From Myoxocephalus aenaeus (lineage: Eukaryota > Chordata > Actinopteri > Perciformes > Cottidae): a stretch of 64,000 nt of DNA. Below the pieces are notes generated by a model. The model did no database searches. It worked only from the letters and a program-made list of their open reading frames with translations, and was not told the DNA's origin. The stretch lies in the NCBI GenBank assembly GCA_038501785.1, contig JBAMJR010000189.1, positions 1,017,501 through 1,081,500 of the forward strand. The letters are read 5' to 3'. The position numbers and the translations under genes are program-made. Position 1 is the first letter of the stretch. Each line of letters opens with the position of its first letter. Positions 1 to 11,700 of the stretch are shown one piece after another.

Positions 1-310
1 TTATTCCATTTGTTTTATTTTGTAGATGACCCTTTTAAAACAAAATAATTATACAATTGCTTTCTTTATTTCTTTATTTGGATGTTTTACTATATGAACA
101 ATAGGGACATTATATATATATATATTTTTTTTTTTTAAATATATTTTAACATTAGATTATTTTTTGTTATTGAAAGGAGAAGCTGGATTTGCAAAAGGCA
201 ATTTTTCTTTTTTTTCTTTGCCACTTTTTTGGGGTTGAGGTGTGTTTTCTTGAGTTTAAGGTTTGTCATTATTTATTTTTTCTTTCTCCTCCCCCTGTTT
301 TCTCCTGAAG
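1..310 (+). other. nrxn2: nrxn2 intron, upstream of the SS2 exon
   Basis: Very T-rich intronic sequence with no recognisable exon. The last 35 bases form a long pyrimidine tract ending in ag just before the splice-site-2 exon, which is the expected acceptor. The exon carrying the first half of LNS2 must lie upstream of the window. Confidence 0.8.
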
Positions 311-355
311 CACGCAGGCATTGGACACGCTATGGTAAACAAACTGCATTATATG
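311..355 (+). CDS. nrxn2: neurexin-2 alternative exon at splice site 2 (SS2), two donor choices
   Basis: Encodes HAGIGHAM-VNKLHYM, the short insert known in alpha-neurexins at splice site 2, on the ligand-facing rim of the LNS2 domain. The acceptor is a long pyrimidine run ending in gaag. Two in-frame donors are visible: after base 334 (ATG|gtaaac), giving a 24-nt exon of 8 residues, and after base 355 (ATG|gtagat), giving a 45-nt exon of 15 residues. Both sizes match the SS2 insert sizes described for mammalian neurexins. The next coding exon at 8104 starts in phase 0, so the frame is kept with either insert or with the exon skipped. It is too short to be found as an open reading frame. In this family the insert tunes ligand binding; which form this fish uses cannot be read from DNA. 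Confidence 0.93.
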
Positions 356-3300
356 GTAGATATCATTCTAATTGTCTTATACTTTGGTTTGCCCTGGGTT
401 TTCCGTTACCTCTTTCTATTCTGTTTGCTTTACTGAAAGTACAATCCGCCATCAATTCCAAGGTAGCTGAAAAACCACCTCTCTGTTTTTCTTTTAGCCC
501 TCTCTCTATATATATGTACTTGCTTTTTATTGCCATCCAGTCCCCACCCCCTTCCTGAAAAGAATTACCGTGTTCATCCAAAGAGGTCTGCCCAAAAAGA
601 AATAGAAATTAAAAAAAAATTAGATTTTAAGATTTTATTTGTTGCTTTTTTATTTTCTGCCCCTTTTATTTTTTTTAAATTTTTTTTACTTCAAACACTA
701 TCCGTATGAAGAAATAAAGAATCATGATGCAAGATATTTTCTCAATTGAGTAAAGTTTGAATAGGTACCTTTTTGTTTTTTCGTTAATCCCTGTTTCCTC
801 CTGATTCCTTTTCCTTAGAAGAACCTTATGAAGTGAACGTACACCGCAGATTTCTCAAGCATGCAAGTGGCAAGTCCAGTGAGAGCAAGTAAAACAAAAA
901 TAAATAAATAAGTTTCTTCATTATTTTTAACAACGTGAGGGATTTCACTGATGAGACCATCTTGCCACGTTGGACCCAGTTGGACCTGCTCAGCCTGTTA
1001 TACAGTGACCCGTTATCTCGGCTTGCCATCCTGTGGTTTATGGAGTCATGAAGAGTATTTACAACTCTTGATTTAATGGCCGAAGCCCTCACTGTAAAGT
1101 AGGCCTCAAATGAGTTTGATCCCATTAGTGGCCTTCGGCTGATTTATGATCAAGATGGGGCTGTTCCCAGACCAGCATCTGAACACACTCCCGCTCTCAC
1201 TCGCACATGTGCACACTTGTAATAAAGTGCTTTAATGTGGCATTAGTCCCCTGATCTCGGGTGCAGCAAATCAGACCGGGAGTACCGATGAAAGCTCATG
1301 ATTGAAAATAAAATGACAATTGCGCTTTTATTAAGCTGCAGACTGGGGACATTGCGGACATGTAGAAATTGAAGACTCTCTGACTCCGACCTCGGTGGGA
1401 TCTGGTTTTAGTAGCTGTGATGAGTGTTACTTGCTTTCACTGGACTTTTTAATCCTTGTATGCAGCAGATCATAAAAAGAGCTGCCTTGGAAAATCTGAA
1501 CGGTGTGCGATCGACCCCTCATTAACACTAACACTAACTTATATTTCTTATACTTTAATGGCCCAACCCCTTGCATGAAGAGACTTGAACACCCCTTCCC
1601 GATCTTATTTTATTTATTTGTTTCAGTTTTTTTTATATACAGATTGAGAATATATGTATATGTATATATCATGGCTAACATATATACATACATATATCAA
1701 TTGTCCTAATTTAATCAATACGGCCATGAAACATGTTAGCCACACCCTCTTGCTGTTTTATTTATTTATTTTCACTTTATTTATTTTTTTTTACTCCTAT
1801 AAGTTTAACTTCAAAATTAACTTACTAAAATGAATAACGACCTCACACCTTATCATTCTGAAACCCCAAACAAAAGGGAAAAAAAGTAAAGAGGGGAGAC
1901 AGACTTTCATTTTCTGGGTGAATAGAGGATTGATGCCCCACGGAGAGAATCTGCCCAATTCATCATAAACAAGGCTGTTGAGTGTGTGCGGTAAGCCACT
2001 GTATCTAGTGACTCACCCAGTCTCACATTTGACAAAAGCGATGAAGCTATTTTGAGCTTGCATCTGAAATCCTGTGGTGAAAGTCCAAGTGGAGTATAAT
2101 CATGTCTGAGGACAGATTTCTTTTTCAGTTTTGGTACGTCCACTAGCGTGGAGGTCATGGGTAGTGATGATGAGACATGTCCCACCACTGGGAGACTAAT
2201 TGTTCTATTCACCAAGACAGTGACGTCCTCTCGCCCCTCTCAGTTTTCCCTCTTCTTTAAAAACCCTCTCATTTCCGTTGATTTCATCTGTGATTGGTGA
2301 CATTGATCCCATCCTGTCCCTCCTCCTACTCCAAACTGACAGTGTCCAGTGGCCGTGTCCCTGCACCCTGTCTGCATGTCTCTAATGGCTAGAACGTCTT
2401 CACATGGGCATCCTCCCAGGGTGTAAATGCTGCTCTAGCCCAGCGCGTGTTGGTGTCTCGATGGGTCTTTCTGTTACATTCTTGTCTCAACCTTAACATT
2501 GGAAGCTCTCCTCCTTTCCCCATTTGTCTGGTTACGTGGTGCCCTGCAATTACATTCACCACCCCACTACTTTCCCATTTTGCTGCATCTTGCCAGATGT
2601 TTTTTTATTCATTTTGTATTCATCTAATAGTTGGTCTGTTTGTGTTGTGTCTAATGGAACTCCCCCTCCACACGCACTTACACCCCATCCAATCCTCATT
2701 CTTCCTGTCATCCTTTCCATTTTAAGTGCATGGCTTGTGTGTCACCCTTGGATTCATTTTGTTTCCTCTTAGCCAAAACAAACCCTCGCACATGAAATAA
2801 CACATTCAGTCCATATTTCGGACCTGGTTTGAGCAATCAAATTTTAAAGAATCCTCACCTAACTTATCACTAAATTTACTAAAACAGTGTTACTAATCTA
2901 CTGTTTGAATCAAACCTTTGTTGTAACTGTACTAACAACCATTTTTGTGTCTGACTTTCCCTTACTTACAAAAATACTAACCGATTTTGTTCACCCTCCA
3001 ACCCTTTTAACTCTTTCGGCAAACAGCAAAAACAAACTCCTCCCCCTTTCTCTCCCCCATCCCCTTGACAAATGTTGCCAAAACCGCACTCGCCCCAAGC
3101 CTCCCTCATTTACTAACCTAGATGTGGAGCTCAGTTAGAAACTACATATTTAGTGTTTAAATAATAAATCACTCCCGGCTAATACACGTTGACAAGCTGC
3201 CAGACACCTACAGAAGTCCACCGCCGGATGGGAATGACTTCTTTCCCTTTCTGTCTTGAACATCCCTCCTTCCTGCGGCTCTGGCTTTGACCCGAGCAAA

Positions 3301-4119
3301 TGGGTGTGATCTATGATGATACATTTCTTATGTGAGCCTTCAACTGTATTATGCAACCGCTGTTATACAAAATGTGACACAATCTTTCTCCCTGCAAAAG
3401 ATCAAAGTAGTGCCAGCAAGGGTAAGTGATTCATTTTCCAAGGTAAGCTCGCTGCCTCCTCTCTGCACAGAGGATGCTGTTGAATACATGACAGTACTGA
3501 CAGGTGCCCGTAACTGGTCGAGGATAAAGAAACTAGAACTGAAAGTAAAGACTGGATGCTTTAACAAATTGAAGGTGGAACACAATCTTTATTCTTGGAT
3601 AGAAAATGTGCTCACGGTGAGAGTGAGAAAGTCACACAGAGATACTTTTAGTTGTACGTGTTGACGGCCTGACATAATATAGCTTCTAATAGCATAACAT
3701 ATAATATTCTTCCTTTGTCTTTCATACACAGGAAGTAGTGTCTGCTGACAGTTTTAACAGTAACACATATCATTAATATATGGTTAATAGATAGTAAATT
3801 CATCTTAAGTATTATTAATTAATCATTAATAATACTTTAACTTGTTATCTTAAAGAGACATAACAATTGTATTCTCATTATGTTAGTCCACTATTTATTA
3901 ATGGTTTAGTTTAACTTTGATACCATATTAACCAATTATTTACCAATAACAATGTGTTACAAATATATGCTCCATAATGTTAATGTTTACATAAATGGTT
4001 TATTTTTGGTTTACAAATCATTTGGTAATTTGTAACACATACTATAGTATATAAAACCTCATGAGTGCAACAATAAACTGTTAATATAACAAAAAATATA
4101 AGTTTAATAATGAGTAAAT

Positions 4120-4120
4120 A

Positions 4121-4151
<31 letters not shown>

Positions 4152-4450
4152 GCATTTAATTTATATAGCGCTTTTCTTAGTACTCAAAGTCACTTTACAC
4201 AACATTTACAATGTCCTAAAAACTATGCAATAAAACAAATAGAATAATAAAACAGATACAAATAATTATAATAATAATATTATGTTTTCATTGTTTAGGT
4301 AAGGCAAGGCAAGTTTATTTGTATAGCACATTTCAACAACAAGGCGATTCAAAGTGCTTCACATATAAAAGCATTAAAAGCATCAAAACATAATGCAGAA
4401 GAAAACACAATTTAAAAACAGTTAAGAACATTCATTAAAACATTAAAAGT
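4120..4450. repeat. degenerate LINE-like 3' tails beside an (AAT)n microsatellite
   Basis: An (AAT)n run (about 4120-4152) is followed by a motif of the type 'ttatatagcgcttttct...ctcaaagt.actttaca' (4160-4210). From about 4306 there is a second motif, 'gcaagtttatttgtatagca', followed by 'caaagtgcttcaca' (4306-4362). Both resemble the 3' ends of L2/CR1-group LINEs and the SINEs that borrow them in fish. No coding part is attached. Clade assignment is from memory of the motif only. Confidence 0.55.
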
Positions 4451-4598
4451 AAAAAAGCTAAATATTTAAAGAAAATTGAATAAATAGTTAAATAACTATT
4501 GTTTCATACATTATTAATTGATTTATAATGTAAGGTGGCTAGAATAAAACGTGCTCGTAGTCGATGCAGGATCTGGTTAGTCCCATCGTTTCATGCCT

Positions 4599-4648
4599 CA
4601 TGATTCCAACAGGGCCTCCACTGCAGTGGAGGCCCTGTTGGAATCATG
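4599..4648. repeat. perfect 50-bp palindrome
   Basis: The 22-base arm 4599-4620 is exactly repeated in inverse complement at 4627-4648, joined through the self-complementary ctgcag at 4621-4626, so all 50 bases are one perfect palindrome with no spacer. It is GC-rich (contains gggcctcca/tggaggccc) in an AT-rich neighbourhood. Pairing stops immediately outside (t at 4598, t at 4649). It could extrude a cruciform; its origin is unknown. Confidence 0.9.
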
Positions 4649-7600
4649 TTCACCTTCGTTAACTTGATGAAAGGGGGATCTACTTGTCGGAGCGTTTAGT
4701 TGCCTGCAGTCCTGGGGCCAGATATGGTCGATGAGGCAGTAACGCGCTCGGCTGATCACACGGCAGGACTCCACGAGGAGAAACGTTCTAGTTCACCATG
4801 TGAAGCCCCATCACAAAAGCTTTGATATTCTGTAGGTAGTCGGTGGTTTGAGAGGAACACGGACAAAAGAGATTGATTGCATAGATGGGGGGTTGAAATC
4901 ATAACAGAGACCGTTCCCCCACCACAGGACCATGCAGACATGCGAGTGGGTAAAACGCAATGCTCCCCATGATCTGGATTCAGAGTTCAGTCAATCCTTT
5001 CACAGTACATTCAGCTGTAAACAGCTCCAGTCTGTGTTTTCTATGATAGCTGGGGAACACAGTTCAGCACAGAGATCAGCCACCTCAGTTTGGTCTCTGT
5101 GTGTACTGGGCTAAAGGAGTATTTGAAGAGCAGCTGGGTAAAAACCAGGGGCTCCAATAGAAGCAGCAAGTGGGCTTAATGTGTGTTGTCTTACTTAGAA
5201 AGTCCTATTGTTAGCGCAGGTGTGTTGTTTTAGCTATGGAAGGTGGATCCAGGCAAGATTTTTTGATTTGAGTTTTTGACGGTTTCATTGTTTTCAATAA
5301 ATCCAGTAGAGTGAACTTCTCACTGGATAAAGAGCAGAAAAGGACACTGTAAATGTGTGAATTAATTATGTTTTTGTATTCATCCGACATGCTTATATTA
5401 TCACACCAGGCTGTGTTTCAATAAGGAAACTGATCACACAATCACAAAGATTATTTTCAGGCCATTTTGTTGCTTATGCTCAGGTCCGTTAAAGACACTT
5501 TTTTGCGGCGAAATAAATCACGGTTGTTTTCATACAGTAAATAATGTGGTACGCCACCATTTCCCGTTAATGAGTGCTTTGGTTCTGTCACTACAATTAC
5601 TCTGAATGCATTCACAACCAAGGGACGGCAGGCACATCCGCTATTTCTTTTAGTGACCTGGATCCAACGTGTTGCACTGCTGTGCCTGAAATATCCACAA
5701 TTACATATTTTTTCGAGCAGTTTTTCTCCACGCTGAAAGATAATATTCAAGACAATGGAGATAAATAGCCAGTATCTCTGTGGAACCTTACTATTTTACC
5801 CCCTCCATTTAAATAATAATATGTACGTAATTTGCAGCACTGGTTTTGAGTTAAGAACGCATTTCCTCCGAAATGTAGGTCCTTCAGGCCGGGAACGTCG
5901 GGGTATTTCCTGCAGTAACCTGTGATATCATCACCCGTTTCCCTCCTCTGGCCGGTGATGCAAGTGCTTGTAATGTCAATGAATGGGTTGAGTGTGCAGG
6001 TTAAAGTCTGATGAAAGCAAAGACTCACTCATTCTCGTGAATATTTACAAAGTCAGCGCAGAAACAAATACCCAAACACTTGGATATTTGTTTAGCTCTT
6101 GTTCATTTTTGATTAACTATGTATTTGCCTATTTTTGCATCCTGTTCTTTTTTTTTTCTTGTTGCTTATGTCCAACCTCTAATCACAGAAACAATGAATG
6201 AATGAATTCCCTACGATAGCCACAGGGATTTTCTTTTAAAATGCTTTGATGAACAATGTAAGTGGTGGAAGCTGGGATGATGGAGATGGCAAGAGAAAGA
6301 AGGACAGGACAGATACATTGCTGATCTCTATTTTCCCTGTTTTATCTGGGGACTTCACAGGTGTCTGGCAGCTAGATGGGCTAGCCCAATGGTCACATCC
6401 ATCCCTGAAGGTGTACCATCAACAACCCTCCACAAAGTATTCTTCCACATCCAAAGATCTTGCCTGGCCATAAGATATGTTCTTCAGCACTAAAGTCAAC
6501 CTTTCAATTTCAGACATTTTACAGGTTATACCTACCCTTTTACTCTCCACCCCACCTCCTTATTTCGAGAATAGGTCAAAGTCCATAGGAGCGTCTTAAA
6601 TGGCACACATTCGTGAGACAACCCCCAACTTCCCCTCCCTGTTTCACCCCCTCTGCCCCCGTTTCACCCACTCTCGTCACGATAGGATAACTGACGTTGC
6701 CCCGCTGAAAGCCGCATCCAAGATCTTCACCACACCAGCACTGTCAAGCGCAAATTCTCCATGCCACATACACCTGGCCAATATGATCACTCTTTATCGC
6801 CAAGTAGTAACAGCAGACATAAAAATGAGTTGCCCTGTTTAGAAGGGAAGTACACAAAAAAAAGATCAAGAAAAAGTGAAGGCGAGAACTTAACTGGGCT
6901 GACTTGTCTGTTGAGTGCAGTTGCTAAGGTTTCTTTTCAGCTCGGCTTTAGAATGTTTACCACACTTTATATTCAGTTCAAACTTTTTTTTTGGTTTGTT
7001 TTTGCGTTTCTGTTGTTATAGATTTAAATAATTTTTTGTGTGTATTGTGTTGAAAAAGAAAGATAATGGGTCTCTGCTCATAGCTTGCTGTTAGAGAAAA
7101 ATTATGTTCATCAAAACTACATTAAAGGAGAGTAGAATCCAACGGGCATACATTGCGTACTGCTAAATGATAAATCTTATTGTAAATGTCCAAATTATAA
7201 ATTAGGCGTTGAGTGAAATGAAGGTAGCGTGTGCAAAGGGAATGAAAAACAGATGGTTGTGTACACGGCTCCCTGCAGTCCTGTTTTTAAGCTTTGAACA
7301 TTTATGCAGAGTAACAGATGTTAAATCAGAGACATGAGTACTTCACTTTCGCCCAGGCCAGCTCTATTAGGATAATTAGACAATAAATTGGTCACTAACT
7401 GCAAAAATCCCTCCCGAATCAAATAGCATTATTTGGCAAGATGTTTGCGCTGAGGCATAGCTGTGTTGCTGATAGCAAATACAGCCGTGATATAATACAA
7501 TTAGCCAAATTATACTTATTAGCATTTTCATCAAGTACTGCAAATTGCTACTTTGTAATGAGTATAGTGTAAAAAGACAACTCTTGGAAGAACGGAGTGG

Positions 7601-8103
7601 AGGGGTTGCATTCTAATTTTATACGAGCATATCTCACGTTTCCTTTTCTCCACTCTTCAGGTATTCTTTGAACTGACGAGGTTGAGTGTTACATTTCACC
7701 TGTAAAAATGTTCACCTGTAAAAGCATGATGCTGCACTGGTTGCTATATTGATTTTGACATGTCTTTAAGGTGCACTTAATCCAGAGTAGGATGCAGTTA
7801 CTTTAACCATTACTCAATTAAATCAGGAGTCAGTGATTACACGGTGAGCACAGCACGCTGTTCCATTGGTTTTCTCTTAGCAACTGCACTCTAGAGTGAA
7901 AGCCCCCAGTCTGAGTGGCACCAAAAGCAACCAACCAAACGACTCCATTTAGAGGACAACCCCACCTTTTGTCGGTGTTTAATCCACTTTCTTCCTTGTT
8001 TTTCCTCATTCTTCTAATTCCTCTCCACTCTCGGAATCCTCTGTTTCTACCTATCTCTGTCTCTTTCTCTCCGCCTGTCTCTTTTGGGCTATGCCTATGC
8101 CAG

Positions 8104-8265
8104 GTGACCATCTCAGTGGATGGTATATTGACCACCACTGGTTACACCCAGGAGGATTACACCATGTTGGGTTCTGATGACTTCTTCTACATTGGAGGGA
8201 GCCCCAATACGGCGGACCTGCCCGGATCACCAGTCAGCAACAACTTCATGGGCTGCCTTAAAGAT
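8104..8265 (+). CDS. nrxn2: neurexin-2 exon, second half of LNS2
   Basis: A 162-nt, phase 0-0 exon of 54 residues, starting VTISVDGILTTTGY and ending NNFMGCLKD. This is the highly conserved C-terminal part of the second laminin-neurexin-sex-hormone-globulin (LNS) domain of alpha-neurexin. Acceptor: ...cctatgccag|GTG; donor: GAT|gtgagt. Alpha-neurexins are presynaptic type I membrane proteins, and LNS2 binds alpha-dystroglycan and neurexophilin in the family. The Cys in GCLKD is expected to pair with the Cys in FRCEDV, encoded by the next exon. ADLPGSPVSNN is near-invariant in vertebrate neurexins. The open frame around this exon starting at 7915 is longer than the exon, but its 5' part is pyrimidine-rich intron. 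Confidence 0.97.
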
Positions 8266-8439
8266 GTGAGTGGCTCTGTGTGATTGTGCAGTTTGTGAAT
8301 ATATATATACTGTATGTAGCTGATCAAACATGCAACCACATGCACACGTGGGTGTATTATGGAACTATGGGCCCCTGGGCACAGACAAACAAAATTCCCC
8401 ATGACCATATTTAATATTTGTTTAGCCTGTTTTTGCTGT

Positions 8440-8760
8440 TTTGTATCTATTTGTAGGCATTACACATCTCTCTGTGCTTTTGTATCTCTTTGTGGTCATT
8501 TTGCATCTCTTTGTATTTGTTTTGTGTCACAAAATTGCTTTGGTCTTTTTCTAGTTATTTTTTGTCTTTGGTTGGTTTGCCCCTCTATTTTATTTGTTTG
8601 TGTCTCTTTGTAGTTTTGTTCCTTTTTGAGGTCATTCTGTTCCTCTTTGCAGTCATTTTGCGTTTCTTTGTAGTTGCTTTGTGTCTCTTTGTAGTAATTG
8701 TGTGTCTCCGTGTGGTTGCCTTTTCCCCTTTTCATAGTCGTTGAGAGTCTCTTTGGTTCT
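8440..8760. repeat. degenerate 21-bp minisatellite
   Basis: Tandem copies of a unit close to CTCTTTGTAGTTGCTTTGTGT recur with a 21-base period, clearest at 8640-8710 (ctctttgcagtcattttgcgt, ttctttgtagttgctttgtgt, ctctttgtagtaattgtgtgt) and 8470-8525. The array is flanked on both sides by 'gggcccctgggc' (8369 and 8928 areas), so it may be the inside of a larger repeat running from about 8350 to 8965. Because 21 is divisible by 3, the array gives spurious open frames on both strands. Confidence 0.75.
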
Positions 8761-11700
8761 CTCTGCAGCTATTTTTCATCACTTTGTGTACTCTCTCTCT
8801 CGCTCGGCTTTTTGTGTCTCGTTTTAATCTTTTCTTTTGTGGTAATTTTGAGTCTCTTCCTGGTTGGCATGTCTCACTTTGAGTGACATTTTGTAGGTGA
8901 AGGCCGAGGTGGGCTCTGACACTTTGGGCCCCTGGGCCCATGCTCAGTAGGCCCGTTCCTTGTGTACATACTCTGTTCTTTGTACTGTATCTATCTGCAT
9001 CATGCTAGCAAGTTACTTGCTGTGGAAAAAATTCTTGACCACACCAGCCGGCAGTATGTGCTGAGTAGTGTACTATTGGTACAATTTTGATTTTTTAAAT
9101 CATACAAACATCACAAAGTTACATTGAGAACACATGTTCCACTGGGCTAAAGCCAGTTTTGACTCTGACACCTGAATCATCAGTCTGTGCAGATATACAG
9201 TGACTCCCATATGTGAGAGGAGGAGGTGTCAGACCGACAATATCCTGAATCTCTTTCAAGTGTTTGGTTCCTCTCCCAGTAACCATACTGCAGACCAAAC
9301 ACATCCACAGGCATTGCACACAGTGCAGTGCTAGTGAATCACAAACACAACGTTTCAGATTTATATCATAGCTGTGATGCCTAGTTGTGATGGATGGATA
9401 TGCAGAGGTCAGTTGCCTTATAAAACACTTTATATCTTCAAGTTTGACATACAAAATGTTATATTTTCACCAGGGCTTTAATTCACAGCTTAACAAGCTG
9501 TCAAGAGGACCAATCACAGCTTAAAGTATTATGCCCTTGTAAATGTAATGACTTGTATAGTGGCGACGCAACATGGTGCCATTGCATTTCCTCATAAAAC
9601 CACGCTGATTGAATAAGTAATTACTTTTGCCATCACTTTTAATGGATCGCACAGTAATCGCCCTATCTCTAACTTAATTATGCCTGTAGAATTACATTTT
9701 CATTATTTGGGTTGCTATCAGAAAGATCCCTAGTGGGTCTTAAACTTCCCAAGGCGTTTAACTATCCCCTCTCATCAAGAACAGGGCTGGATTTACAGTC
9801 AACGTACAGACCGAGCACAGGGAAAAAACGACTATGGTGAGAGTTAACAGCTACAAATAGAGGTGGAAGGGAATCTGCAATGTGAGGCCAAATACTGGAA
9901 AAGGAGAGACGAGCAGATGGTTGGAGAGCAGAGCATTTAAGACTCTGTTGGATTGGGTGATCTCTCAATAAAAAGATAAGCATGAGTAGATGAAATGAGG
10001 ATGAGATGACTAGTGTTAAAAAGATAACTTGACATGCTAGCATGACATGGTTGAAAAAAGTGTCATAAGATGTCCTAATTTTTTGTGAAACCAGCTTTAA
10101 AACTGTTATGTAACTTGTTATCTTAAAGTGACATATCTAAGACTCAATACCAGACCCTCTAATTTGAAAATGTGTTCAGTTCAGAAATATATATATAATT
10201 TGATACACGGGTTGTTATTCCTGGCATGCGTTTCATGGGCTGAACTTGTTCAGCTTGGGTCAAGCTCTAATGACTGTATCAGCTCGACTGAGCCAGAAAG
10301 GTATCTACACAGAAAGGCACGGAGAAAACCATCAACACGGGGAACTGAGAGTGCCAGTAGAGTAGTACAGTAGAGCTGAAATTACAGAGGAAAGTGAGGA
10401 GTTGAGGTCGGGGCTAGACAGCGGTGTGTTTCATCCTGTGCTAGTTCAGTGGCACAGCTCGGATTATCAGTGGTGTTATGGTCCGGGGCAAGGCTTTCAT
10501 GCTGCCACCGTGGTCAAACGTCTTTGATACGCTTGGCCAGTTCCCTCCAGGCAGCCGAAATCCAAAGGAAGAGCGCAGCAGAAGAAGAAGAGTAAAAAGG
10601 CACCGAAAGAGGCACTGAAGCCCTATGAAGTTTGTATTTGCTGTGTGTGTGTGCACGCGCATATGTGTGTGTTCAAAGTCCCCCACATGCTATGATCATA
10701 CACCGTAGGTGCATGGGTGTGTTTTTCTAGGCTCCCAGTCAGAGTGGTGGAGTGTGAAATCAGATCGCTCCTCAGGCCCTCGGCCCCGTTTCACAGATTC
10801 TCCTCTTCCTCAACATGTCACCATCTGTCTCTCCACTGCAACCGCCGCCTCTCCTTCTTTCTCCCAGACAGTGACCTTGCTATCGCCCATTTCACACTCC
10901 TACCTCTATCTCAGTCTCCCTTTCCCCCATCTTCCCACCTCTCTCATCACTTCTCTCCACCTCTAATCCTCCCTTACTCGGGGGCACTTTTGTGTAATTA
11001 TGTCCATGGTAGCGATGTTGGCACGCCAGCTTTGCCATGCTGACGGCCAAATTCAAATTGATTTTATTTTCAACTGATTTTGTGCACAGGATGAATGCTC
11101 TGGCCCTCCTCCTTGCCCTCTCTTTCTCTCCCTCTCCCGCCCTGTCCTCCCAAGTTCGTTTGGATGCTTTCTGTCTCCGCCTGCAGCTTCCACCCAGTCT
11201 CATCTTTGTGGTGTGATATGATCTTCCGGAGTCATCCATAGCCCCCACTTACTCCCACCTACCACACGTACACATTCATGTGAGACTTTGGAGAAAATTC
11301 CTTTGACCTTTTCTAGTTGCTTCCTTATTGCTAAGGCAACAGAAATCAATGCAGCGTATAGTCATGCTGTAAGTGTGTATCTGACAGTAAATGTCAATAA
11401 AGTCAATACATATTGAACACATTTGTTTAATTGCAACCCTTACAAAAATTGGCTCAAATAAAGTGGTATGTGCGCTCATCGGACATTCACGACCCCAAGT
11501 ACATCGGGAGGAAGATGATTCTTTCTGTTCTGCTGACCTGCAGGTTGTTAGATTTGCAGAGTTTCTCAATAGCAGAAACAAATCAATAGAGTCACCCCTG
11601 AGGAAGGCTTTGGCCCAGTCACCGTTCATGTCGAGGCCACACATTCTGGTTTCAGAAAGATCGGCGTAGTTAATCCAACTCAAACTCACCCAGCGGCGCA

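Larger units (their letters stand above)
356..8103 (+). other. nrxn2: nrxn2 intron (7.7 kb)
   Basis: No gene recognised. The stretch holds AT-rich sequence at 3700-4550 with an (AAT)n run near 4120-4152 and two short LINE-like 3' tails (4160-4450), a perfect palindrome at 4599-4648, and a TAAT-rich, non-repetitive stretch at 7330-7560 that could be a conserved non-coding element. Small open frames at 1907-2215 (minus), 3332-3664 and 5457-6028 (minus) show no recognisable domain. The intron ends in a pyrimidine tract and cag at 8101-8103. Confidence 0.8.

Noticed and set aside
229..558. 109-residue open frame covering the SS2 exon region
   Set aside because: Its frame does not match the SS2 insert (which reads from 311); the rest is T-rich intron.
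826..2215. Minus-strand frames of about 100 residues (826-1125, 1907-2215)
   Set aside because: No recognisable domain, no splice or start context, and composition like the surrounding intron.
3332..3664. 110-residue open frame
   Set aside because: No recognisable motif; length is within chance for this base composition.
5457..6028. Two adjacent minus-strand frames (97 and 93 residues) in different frames
   Set aside because: They could be the remains of a mobile-element gene, since they abut and one ends near the other, but no family motif could be recognised, so no claim is made.
8359..8886. Several frames of 62-84 residues on both strands
   Set aside because: Produced by the 21-bp minisatellite; not coding.
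9119..9454. Minus-strand 111-residue open frame
   Set aside because: No domain recognised and no adjoining exon-like features; treated as chance or an unidentified repeat.
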